Shown here: positions 15,390 through 21,927 of the stretch, one piece after another
Layout: each line of letters begins with the position of its first letter
Numbering within the stretch: position 1 is the first letter of the stretch
DNA from: an uncultured Clostridia bacterium
Lineage (GTDB): Bacteria > Bacillota > Clostridia > Christensenellales > QALW01
Length of the DNA: 64,000 bases
Direction: 5' to 3'
Assembly: GCA_934465535.1 (NCBI GenBank)
Contig: CAKSKV010000007.1
Location: 1-64,000 of the forward strand
The notes under the pieces: generated by a model
What the model saw: the letters and a program-made list of their open reading frames with translations, nothing else
Database searches by the model: none
Told to the model about the DNA's origin: nothing
Program-made: the position numbers and the translations under genes

Positions 15390-16951
15390 TTGCGCTTTGC
15401 GATATAGGGCAGAGCGGGCTTAAAAGCCTGCAAAGAGCCTTTGAGGCCGTGGGCTTCATGGCGGTTATAACCTCAAGCCCGGAGGAAATATCCCGGTGCA
15501 GCCATGCGGTGCTTTCTTACGGCGGCAGCTTTGCCTCCGGCTTTGAGGCATTGCGCAAAACCAGGCTGGACCGCACTCTGCGCGCGGCCGCCGCAGCGGG
15601 AAAGCCGGTGCTTTTTATAGGCACAGGTATGCTGCTTGCCTGCCGCAGCTGCAATCAGAACGGGCTTTATAAGGGCATGGCGCTGCTCCCCTTTGACGCT
15701 GTGGGCGCAAACAGGGAAACGGAGGGCTTCTTTTCCACCGATGTAACCCCCTGCGCGCTCTTTGACCGGGCGGGGCGGCAGCATTTCTATTACCGCTGCG
15801 GCGCTTATGTAAGCCCGTATGAAAACAGCGCCCCGGGAGCACAGGCGGAGGAGCCTGCGCCCGCCGTCAATGTATGGGAAACAGTACCCTCCGGTCAGCA
15901 CGCCAAGGGCGAAAGCGGCGTATCCGCAGAGCCGCGGGCAGAAAATACGCCATCTTCGGACGCCGACGGCACGGGAACCGAAAAGGAAAGCCTCAGAAGA
16001 AAAAACACAGCGCGCGGCATAGGCCCCGTCATTGCCGCCGCCGTTGCGGGCTCGGTGTGCGCCACCGCCTTTTATCCGCATAAAAGCGGCAGGGAAGGGC
16101 TGGAGGTGCTGCGCCGCTTTGCGCTGCTTCCCCCCCGCGGACTTGCCGACGCCGAGCCTCTTACGGCGGCAACGGCAGAGGGGCTGCCCGATTTCGGGCT
16201 TATAGCCCGCATAGATGTAATAAACGGCCGCACGCAGGACGGCAGACCCTGCTGTATGCAGGCGGAGGAGCTTTATAACGCCGGGGCGGACGGAATACTT
16301 TTCAACAGCCGGGATACCGATCAGGCGGGGCTGGCGGCGCTGTGCGCTCAAACCGCTGCGGCAGCGGGACGCGTCTTTGTGCCGCTGTATGTCTCGGGAG
16401 CCATTCACGATCCCTCACAGCTGCGCGTGTTTTTGGATGAAGGCGCCGACCGCGTTTTTTACGGCAAGGCTTCCATACGCTCACAGTATAAAATAGAGCG
16501 CGCCGTGCACGCCGAAAGCAGCGGCGGCATAGGAGTATCCCTTGCCTGCCGCGCCATACCGGGAACGGACAGCTTCGAGGTGCTGGTGGACGGGGAAAAC
16601 GGCTCAGGATCGGGGAAGGATGCGTTTTTGTGGGCTTTTCACGCCCAGCGGCTGGGCGCCTCCGGGCTGCTGCTGCGCGCCATACCCAATAACGAGGAAG
16701 CCTTTGATATAAAGGCGGTGCGTCAGATACTCTCCGGCATTTCCTGCCCGGTGATACTCTCCGGCGATCTGGGCGATGCGGGAGAGCTTGCACAGGCGGC
16801 GCGCGAGGGTGTGCTCGCCTCTGCCGATAAGAATTTCTGCGCCGAAAACGGCGAAAAAATCAAAAACAGGCTGCGGGAAATGAATATACCCGTGCGTCTG
16901 CCCTTTGTGCCCACGCAGCAGGAGCGGCCCGAAGCGCAGCAAACAAATTAA
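15386..16951 (+). CDS. HisH-HisF fusion homologue lacking catalytic residues (pseudoenzyme)
   Basis: 521 residues. Residues 1-250 align with HisH glutamine amidotransferase (MIALCDIGQSGLKSLQRAFE, AAAAAGKPVLFIGTGMLLA, ATAFYPHKSGREGLEVLRRF). Residues 270-507 align with HisF (IARIDVINGRTQDG, VPLYVSGAIHDPSQL, EGADRVFYGKASIRS, RLGASGLLLRAI, CPVILSGDLGD, MNIPVRLPF). The HisH triad is gone: Gly79 replaces the Cys of G-x-C-x-G-M, Tyr230 the His and His232 the Glu of QFHPEKS. HisF Asp11 is kept as Asp277, but Asp130 is replaced by Ala387 and the phosphate-binding TSxxxDG and SGGxG loops are changed. An acidic, low-complexity insert (residues about 148-207) interrupts the HisH part. The start overlaps deoC. 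Glutaminase and cyclase activity are unlikely; a regulatory or sugar-phosphate-binding role is a guess. Confidence 0.8.
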   Translation: MIALCDIGQSGLKSLQRAFEAVGFMAVITSSPEEISRCSHAVLSYGGSFASGFEALRKTRLDRTLRAAAAAGKPVLFIGTGMLLACRSCNQNGLYKGMALLPFDAVGANRETEGFFSTDVTPCALFDRAGRQHFYYRCGAYVSPYENSAPGAQAEEPAPAVNVWETVPSGQHAKGESGVSAEPRAENTPSSDADGTGTEKESLRRKNTARGIGPVIAAAVAGSVCATAFYPHKSGREGLEVLRRFALLPPRGLADAEPLTAATAEGLPDFGLIARIDVINGRTQDGRPCCMQAEELYNAGADGILFNSRDTDQAGLAALCAQTAAAAGRVFVPLYVSGAIHDPSQLRVFLDEGADRVFYGKASIRSQYKIERAVHAESSGGIGVSLACRAIPGTDSFEVLVDGENGSGSGKDAFLWAFHAQRLGASGLLLRAIPNNEEAFDIKAVRQILSGISCPVILSGDLGDAGELAQAAREGVLASADKNFCAENGEKIKNRLREMNIPVRLPFVPTQQERPEAQQTN

Positions 16952-16999
16952 AGCAAATGTATAAAGCGAAAAATATAAACAGCGGAGAATATAACTGCA

Positions 17000-17287
17000 A
17001 TGCTTAAATTCTGGGTAAAATTAGTAAAGGATAACCGCCTTCTGCGGCAGCATCTTAGTGATATTGAGGAAAAAAGCACCAAGGATATGCTGGACGACGG
17101 GCTGAAGGAGGCGTGCTATGCGCTGGACCTTGCACACCCCATCGTGCAGCAGAAGCATCTTGACGACCTTGCGCAGTACGGCTTTACGCGCTTTCTGCCC
17201 GATTCCTTTATGGAGGATGTGAACTTCAGCCGCATGGAGGTGCGCATTTTTGAGGAGCACCCCAAGAAAAAACACGGCGTGCATTAA
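17000..17287 (+). CDS. Conserved-looking small protein, unknown function
   Basis: A 95-residue soluble protein (MLKFWVKLVKDNRLLRQHLSDIEE). The ATG follows an AGCGGAGAATATAACTGCA leader with a GGAG at rather long spacing. Charged residues and a mixed helical pattern look like a real folded protein. It follows the HisH-HisF-like gene by 48 bases, with no terminator between, and is followed by a strong terminator, so it probably ends the deoC operon. I do not recognise the family. Confidence 0.7.
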   Translation: MLKFWVKLVKDNRLLRQHLSDIEEKSTKDMLDDGLKEACYALDLAHPIVQQKHLDDLAQYGFTRFLPDSFMEDVNFSRMEVRIFEEHPKKKHGVH

Positions 17288-17315
17288 AAATAAAAATACA
17301 GATTACGATGTTTCA

Positions 17316-17345
17316 AAAAAGGCATGCCGCAAAGCATGCCTTTTT
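17316..17345. terminator. Intrinsic terminator ending the deoC operon
   Basis: Perfect stem AAAAAGGCATGC / GCATGCCTTTTT with loop CGCAAA; T-tracts on both strands. Confidence 0.9.
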
Positions 17346-17472
17346 ACCGTTCGGGCGGCAATGCTTGATTTTATGGCTGTTTTTTGAATAAAGAATGCAT
17401 TTTAAGGCATAATAATTTGTGCATAAGCAAAATTACCGCGCCCTTTACGCGGAGCAAAGGAGCTGAACTGTT

Positions 17473-17676
17473 ATGGTGGTGGATAAAATAGCGCTGTCGC
17501 TGGTTATAATCGGCGCGCTTAACTGGCTGCTGGTCGGGCTGTTTCAGTACGATCTCGTAGCGGGTATATGCGGCGGCGCGGCAACGGTTGCAGCAAGGAT
17601 CATCTATGCCGTAGTGGGTATAGCCGGCCTGTGGTGCATATCGCTGCTGTTTAGAAAATGCAAAAGCGCACAGTGA
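17473..17676 (+). CDS. DUF378-family small membrane protein
   Basis: 67 residues with two membrane spans (residues about 4-24 and 38-60). The pattern DKIALSLVIIGALNWLLVGLFQYDLVAGI is typical of the DUF378 / YuzA family of small Bacillota membrane proteins of unknown function; the GALNWLLVG motif is the family hallmark. AAAGGAG lies 10 bases before the ATG. It is a single gene flanked by terminators on both sides. Confidence 0.85.
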   Translation: MVVDKIALSLVIIGALNWLLVGLFQYDLVAGICGGAATVAARIIYAVVGIAGLWCISLLFRKCKSAQ

Positions 17677-17710
17677 TGCGATTATTCTGACTTTTTTCAA
17701 AACCTGATTC

Positions 17711-17743
17711 CCGGCGGAGGCTTGCCTTCGCCGGTTTTTGTTT
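17711..17743 (+). terminator. Intrinsic terminator after the DUF378 gene
   Basis: Stem CCGGCG / CGCCGG with a 12-base loop, then TTTTTGTTT. Confidence 0.85.
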
Positions 17744-17781
17744 AATTTATGCGTTTTTTCGAAAAAATCGTTCATAAAGTG

Positions 17782-17809
17782 TTTACAAACGGCGGGCGCT
17801 GTCTATGAT
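17782..17809 (+). promoter_or_regulatory. Promoter of the structured leader
   Basis: TTTACA at 17782-17787, 16-base spacer, TATGAT at 17804-17809. Transcription would start near 17816, at the first base of the leader's inverted repeat. Confidence 0.6.
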
Positions 17810-17814
17810 AATTT

Positions 17815-17988
17815 TGCTACACAAGTTAATAATTTTTCACACGGTATGGGTGTGCTGTTTTACCATCGGTAAAAATGCATACTCCTTTTCGGCATAACTA
17901 TATTGTGTGGAAAAACTTGTGTAGCAACAATTCGGAGCTATGCATTTTTCAGTGTGTAGCTTCGGCTGCACACTTTTTATTTTTCGGA
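17815..17988 (+). promoter_or_regulatory. Structured leader with alternative hairpins and terminator (candidate riboswitch/attenuator or small RNA)
   Basis: The 5' arm GCTACACAAG (17815-17824) pairs perfectly with CTTGTGTAGC (17917-17926). Flanking TTTTTCACAC and GTGTGGAAAAA extend that helix. Inside it lie TTTTACC/GGTAAAA (about 17858-17874), and AAAAATGCATA that can pair with TATGCATTTTT further on. The end is an intrinsic terminator with a UUCG loop, GTGTGTAGC/GCTGCACAC (about 17958-17979), and a T-rich tract, 14 bases before the next gene. The 5' GCTACACA can also pair with TGTGTAGC of the terminator stem, so two mutually exclusive folds exist. It matches no riboswitch class I know. Confidence 0.6.
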
Positions 17989-18001
17989 AAGGAATCAAGC
18001 C

Positions 18002-19252
18002 ATGAAAAAATTCACAGTGCTGCTGCTTGCGATTTTTGCCGTAATTTGTCTTTTTTCGGCCTGTACGGACAGTAAACCGGAAAGCAGCGAAAAAGCCGAT
18101 CCCGGTGCGGAGCAAACGCAGGAAATTTCCGTTTCCTCAAAGCTCAGGAGGTTTTACCGGTACCTGACGGACAATGCTTATGCCGACGCTGCCGCCGAAT
18201 ACAGGGAAAACATTCTGGGCAACGCCCAGCTGGAGGCCGAAGCGGAGGAATGTATCAGTCAATATCTTAAGCAGGTCAACGACGGAGTGCTCTCAGGCAG
18301 GTATGACAGAACCGCCGCTTCCGCAATGGTCAAAACCGTTGAAAAGCTTTGCGATGAGGCCGATATCGAGATAAACGGGTATTCCGCCATGTGTGAAACC
18401 ATAGAAGCCTCGATGGAATCCAAGGTCGCCTACAAAAGCGGTGTTTCCCTTTTTGAAAGCGGCAATTACGCCGATGCGATAGCCGAGCTTTCCAAGGTTC
18501 TGCCAAACGATTCGGATTATGCCGATGCACAGTCCCGACTGAAGACGGCGGGGCAAAAGTATGCCGAGGATGTCATCGCCAGGGCCAAGGCTTTTGCGGA
18601 CACCAAGGAATATATGCAGGCCGTTTCTCTGCTTAAGGAGGCGGTGAAGGTGCTGCCCGAGGATACAACTCTGGCCGCAGACCTTAATACATACGAAAAG
18701 CAGTATAAGGCATATGTGATCAGCTGCGCGGAGGAGGTCTTCGGCGATTACACAAAATATGAGGAAGCGGCGCGCATCATACAGGCCGGCCTTCAGCAAT
18801 ACCCCGATGATGCCGAATTTGCACGGAAGCGCGATTACTACAATTCCTTTGCCCCCATGCGTCTGGCTCAGCTTACCGTGTATGAAAAACGCCATGTAGG
18901 CGTTTGGGATTACGAAAAAGACCCCAAGGGCGATACCCACGCGGATGTTATCAGCACCGATTTCAGCTCCGACGGTTATATTGTTTATGTTCTGGACGGC
19001 AAATACAACAAGCTTGTATTTACGGTATTCGGCGCACAGGCCGGCATGAGCGGGCTGGGCGGCGTTTCGGTAAGAGATTATTCCCAGGGTGATTACGACA
19101 AGTCATTCAAAATTTACGACGATCAGAAAATCAAAAACAGCACTCTCCCGTATGAAATCGAAGTGGATGTTACGGGGGTTCAGATGCTGCGCATATGGAT
19201 ATCGCAATATATTTCCGTGGCCGATGCGGTAGTTCAGAGAACCGTTAAATGA
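18002..19252 (+). CDS. Lipoprotein with TPR-like helical repeats
   Basis: 416 residues. The signal peptide ends in the lipobox Phe-Ser-Ala-Cys (residues 17-20), so it should be an outer-face lipoprotein. Residues about 50-285 look helical, with repeated TPR-like units (ALFESGNYADAIAELSKVLP type at about 155-172, EYMQAVSLLKEAVKVLPED at about 203-221, KYEEAARIIQAGLQQYPDDAE at about 254-274). The C-terminal 110 residues look beta-rich (VLDGKYNKLVFTVFGAQ, LPYEIEVDVTG). GGAAAGGA precedes the ATG, and a structured, terminator-ended leader lies directly upstream. The next membrane-protein gene is 47 bases away and probably in the same operon. Function unknown. Confidence 0.75.
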   Translation: MKKFTVLLLAIFAVICLFSACTDSKPESSEKADPGAEQTQEISVSSKLRRFYRYLTDNAYADAAAEYRENILGNAQLEAEAEECISQYLKQVNDGVLSGRYDRTAASAMVKTVEKLCDEADIEINGYSAMCETIEASMESKVAYKSGVSLFESGNYADAIAELSKVLPNDSDYADAQSRLKTAGQKYAEDVIARAKAFADTKEYMQAVSLLKEAVKVLPEDTTLAADLNTYEKQYKAYVISCAEEVFGDYTKYEEAARIIQAGLQQYPDDAEFARKRDYYNSFAPMRLAQLTVYEKRHVGVWDYEKDPKGDTHADVISTDFSSDGYIVYVLDGKYNKLVFTVFGAQAGMSGLGGVSVRDYSQGDYDKSFKIYDDQKIKNSTLPYEIEVDVTGVQMLRIWISQYISVADAVVQRTVK

Positions 19253-19299
19253 TTGCAGCGCAATGGAACAAAGGCGAAAAAAGAAGGTAGGGTATAATA

Positions 19300-20034
19300 A
19301 TGATATTTGAAACGATGGATATTATTGTAATGGCGGCGGTATTGCCGATAGCTTTTATACTGGCTTATGCCGGATACTGTATTCAGCTTGTCACACAGGG
19401 CGTTATATGGGGCATCAGGGTGGCTCCGTCGCCGTCGCAGAAGCGGTTCAAAACAGTGCAGTGGATTTTGTTTGTTTTATCAATGATAGCAGGCTTTATA
19501 CTTGTGGTTCCCGCTATAAAGGCCGTTCTTTCCCTTATGATGCGCAGCTTTATTATTGCGCTTATATATTGCGCCGTTGTGGCAGCGGTGTTTATAGGCG
19601 CGCTGTTTATTGCAAGACACAATTCCAACAAAATGCTTTATTCCGGCAAGGAAACAAATACCTTTGTGTTAAGCGAGCTTCCCTTTGTAAAGGCGGTTGA
19701 GGGAAGACTGCAGGAAGCTGCTTATTTTATAGTAAGCTTTGAGGGGATTGCGCTTGTAAATTCAATGAACTATTGCTTTGAGCTGGCGCGGTATGAGAAT
19801 TATCAGATGGGTTCGCTTACCTCTCCCCGCGAGGTGGCGCTTATAGGCATGTATTTTGTACAAAAATATCACGATCAGTTTGATTATAAGGTGGATATGG
19901 AGGTCATACCCGGCGAGCCGGGACAGACGATAGTTTCGTTCGGCACCGGCGGTATAGGCGTTGCAAGGATAAAGGGCACGCGGGATAAAAGAATATTCCG
20001 CAGCTACATTTTTACCAAAAAACAGGGTCGGTAA
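19300..20034 (+). CDS. Membrane protein with cytoplasmic C-terminal domain, unknown function
   Basis: 244 residues with three hydrophobic segments in the first 110 (residues about 9-33, 50-75 and 82-104), then a soluble domain of about 135 residues. GAAGGTAGGG precedes the ATG. The soluble part (NTFVLSELPFVKAVEGRLQEAAYF ... GTGGIGVARIKG) matches no family I recognise. It lies 47 bases after the TPR lipoprotein with no terminator between, so the pair may work together at the membrane. Confidence 0.7.
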   Translation: MIFETMDIIVMAAVLPIAFILAYAGYCIQLVTQGVIWGIRVAPSPSQKRFKTVQWILFVLSMIAGFILVVPAIKAVLSLMMRSFIIALIYCAVVAAVFIGALFIARHNSNKMLYSGKETNTFVLSELPFVKAVEGRLQEAAYFIVSFEGIALVNSMNYCFELARYENYQMGSLTSPREVALIGMYFVQKYHDQFDYKVDMEVIPGEPGQTIVSFGTGGIGVARIKGTRDKRIFRSYIFTKKQGR

Positions 20035-20105
20035 AGCGCCGTTGACGGCTTATTGAGAAAAAGCTTCAAACGGCGTAAAGGCTATATAAAAACAGCATAC
20101 ACGGC

Positions 20106-20132
20106 AAAAGCCCGGCAAAACAGCCGGGCTTT
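20106..20132. terminator. Intrinsic terminator, probably shared
   Basis: Stem AAAGCCCGGC / GCCGGGCTTT with loop AAAACA. It lies between converging genes (19300-20034 on plus, 20140-20321 on minus). Confidence 0.75.
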
Positions 20133-20139
20133 CCGCTTT

Positions 20140-20321
20140 TTACAGATCGTCGGCGTCCTGCACCGGGCCGTCGTTTTCCCCGGCGCCGGTATACGAGCCG
20201 AGAATATCGGTTTTTCCCTTTGCATTGCGCCGCCATGCCGCAAGCGCTGAGCGCGTTTTGTTTTTTTCCGCTTCTGCGCATTTGCGCCTTGACCGGCTTT
20301 TTCTTTTTTGTTTTCCGGCAT
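20140..20321 (-). pseudogene. Small basic 'GSYTG...PVQDADDL' protein, frame broken at an A7 run
   Basis: A strong AAGGAGG lies 10 bases before an ATG (20321) that opens MPENKKEKAGQGANAQKRKK. The C-terminus typical of small Clostridia proteins, DILGSYTG ... PVQDADDL followed by TAA (20140-20142), is in a different frame. The frames join if one base is re-read, or one A is added, in the run of seven A at 20261-20267. The result would be a 60-residue protein ending AWRRNAKGKTDILGSYTG and the acidic tail. The family pattern is from memory and its function is unknown. A homopolymer indel (real or a sequencing error) is likeliest; slippage on the A-run is possible. Confidence 0.6.
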
Positions 20322-20420
20322 TTTTTGCCGCCTCCTTTTGTCTTAAGCTGCGTTTTTGGCACGCCTGTGCCGTTTTTATTGCATTATTTGCTTTTGTGAG
20401 TGGAATTATTCGCTCGGGCG

Positions 20421-20429
20421 TGATATAAT
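20421..20429 (+). promoter_or_regulatory. Extended -10 promoter for yhaM
   Basis: TG at 20421-20422, one base, then TATAAT at 20424-20429; no good -35. The start site would be near 20436, some 50 bases before the gene. Confidence 0.5.
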
Positions 20430-20484
20430 ATCTCAGGCGGAATACCCGCCGCGACACATATTATCGGGGTAGGAACATAAAATT

Positions 20485-21474
20485 ATGGAATATAAACAGA
20501 AAAAACTGTCTGAGCTTGTAAACGGCGAGGCCTTTGAGGGCTTTCTGCTGGTAAAATCAGCGGCGGTGCGCACCGGCTCCACCGGCAAAAATTATCTTGA
20601 TCTCTCCCTTGCGGATGATAAAACCGCCATAAACGCCAAGGTATGGGATTATTACGACGCGCTTTCCCGCATAGCGGCAAACGACCTTGTAAAGGTGCGC
20701 GCTACGGTTACTGTGTGGCAGAATGTGCTGCAGCTGCGCATTGAAAAAATACGCCTTGCTACCAAAGAGGACCCGGCCAAAATAGAGGATTTTGTGCCCA
20801 GCGCCCCGCAAAGCGGCGAGGAGATGCTCTCGCAGGTGCTTTCCTATGCGGCAAAGATAAAGGACGGCGACCTTTCGGCAATAGTGGGCTGCATTCTGGA
20901 GCGCTATCACGAGAAGCTGCTGTACTGGCCGGCGGCCATGTCCAACCACCATGCAGTGCGCTCCGGGCTGCTTTATCACACCCTTACCATGCTCCGTGCG
21001 GGCGAGGCGCTGTGCTCGGTGTATACAAATCTTGATACCGATTGGGTTTACGCCGGGGTGATAGTGCACGATATAGAAAAAATTGAGGAGCTGGGCAGCA
21101 ATGAGCTGGGGCTTGTAAGCGATTATACCCGCGACGGCCTGCTGCTGGGGCATATCATACAGTGCACCGTGCTGATAGGCGAGGTGGGAAAAGAGCTGGG
21201 GGCCGACCCGGAAAAGGTGGCGCTGCTTCAGCATATGGTCACGGCGCACCACTATGAGCCGGAATACGGCTCTCCGCGGCGCCCCATGTTCCCGGAGGCG
21301 GAGCTGCTGCATTATCTTGACATAATCGATGCGCGGATGTATGATTTTACAAGGGCGCTGGCCGATGTGCGGGAGGGCGGCTTTACCGAAAAGCAGTGGC
21401 TGCTTCAGAACCGCAGACTGTATAAAAAACACACCGGGGCAAAGAAACCGGAGGAAGACAAAGGAAATAGTTAA
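20485..21474 (+). CDS. yhaM: 3'-5' exoribonuclease YhaM
   Basis: 329 residues, close to the 310-330 usual for YhaM. The N-terminal OB-fold (residues about 12-95: FEGFLLVKSAAVRTGSTGKNYLDLSLAD, DLVKVRATVTVWQNVLQLRI) is followed by an HD metal-dependent domain (RSGLLYHTLTMLRAG, VIVHDIEKIEEL, QHMVTAHHYEPEYGSP). It degrades RNA from the 3' end in the cytoplasm of Bacillota. The start is the ATG after TAGGAAC. The C-terminus is lysine-rich. Confidence 0.95.
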   Translation: MEYKQKKLSELVNGEAFEGFLLVKSAAVRTGSTGKNYLDLSLADDKTAINAKVWDYYDALSRIAANDLVKVRATVTVWQNVLQLRIEKIRLATKEDPAKIEDFVPSAPQSGEEMLSQVLSYAAKIKDGDLSAIVGCILERYHEKLLYWPAAMSNHHAVRSGLLYHTLTMLRAGEALCSVYTNLDTDWVYAGVIVHDIEKIEELGSNELGLVSDYTRDGLLLGHIIQCTVLIGEVGKELGADPEKVALLQHMVTAHHYEPEYGSPRRPMFPEAELLHYLDIIDARMYDFTRALADVREGGFTEKQWLLQNRRLYKKHTGAKKPEEDKGNS

Positions 21475-21558
21475 AAATGCGAAAAAACCGGAGCTAAACC
21501 GGCGTTATAACGAAAAATGCGCTTTTACGGCAAAATAGAGCGGGATTCGGCAGAAAAA

Positions 21559-21675
21559 CTATTTTTTGCGGCGCAAAAAGGAAATAAGCAGGCCGGCACC
21601 CAGACCCACGCTCAGAGCAGCGACAACTATTATCGCATAGCCGGAAACACGGGAGAGCAAAAGGGTAAAAAGCAT
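21559..21675 (-). CDS. Possible 38-residue membrane peptide
   Basis: MLFTLLLSRVSGYAIIVVAA, then a Gly/Leu-rich span ending in SFLRRKK. It has one hydrophobic segment with a positive cytoplasmic tail, and AGGTGA four bases before the ATG at 21675. It sits alone between converging and diverging genes with no visible terminator. The same stop codon closes a 703-codon frame antisense to pepF, which is a shadow. Low certainty that this short piece is expressed. Confidence 0.35.
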   Translation of the reverse strand: MLFTLLLSRVSGYAIIVVAALSVGLGAGLLISFLRRKK

Positions 21676-21798
21676 AAAATCACCTGTTTTTTGCGGAAAA
21701 ATCGGCGCATTGCGCGCATTTTTGCAAAATGCGCCATAGCCGTGCGGATATTGTAGCGCATAGTGCGATAAAGTGCAAACGGAAAACAGCACGGCGGC

Positions 21799-21889
21799 AA
21801 AAACGCAAAAAAACCGCAAAAAAACGATAAAAAACATATAAAAAACGGTGTAAAAACGCGCAAAAAACGCGTTAAAAATGAATAAAAAA
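21799..21889. other. Nine helically phased A-tracts (intrinsically curved DNA)
   Basis: Runs of 5-7 A are centred near 21801, 21810, 21821, 21831, 21842, 21854, 21864, 21876 and 21886, a mean spacing of about 10.6 bases. All are on the same strand, separated by GC-containing linkers such as CGC, CCGC and CGGTGT. A-tracts phased with the helix bend DNA strongly in one direction. The array ends 39 bases before the pepF start, so it may act as an upstream promoter element or a site for nucleoid proteins. Confidence 0.75.
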
Positions 21890-21927
21890 TTTTCGGGTGC
21901 AAAAAAGGCACTCGGACGGAGGACAAA

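Noticed and set aside
15386..16951. A functional imidazole glycerol phosphate synthase
   Set aside because: The residues needed for glutaminase and cyclase chemistry are replaced and no other his gene is near, so a plain hisHF label would mislead.
21799..21889. Short regular repeat as a CRISPR array
   Set aside because: The repeated unit is only an A-run with variable linkers; there are no 25-35 base repeats or unique spacers, and no cas genes.
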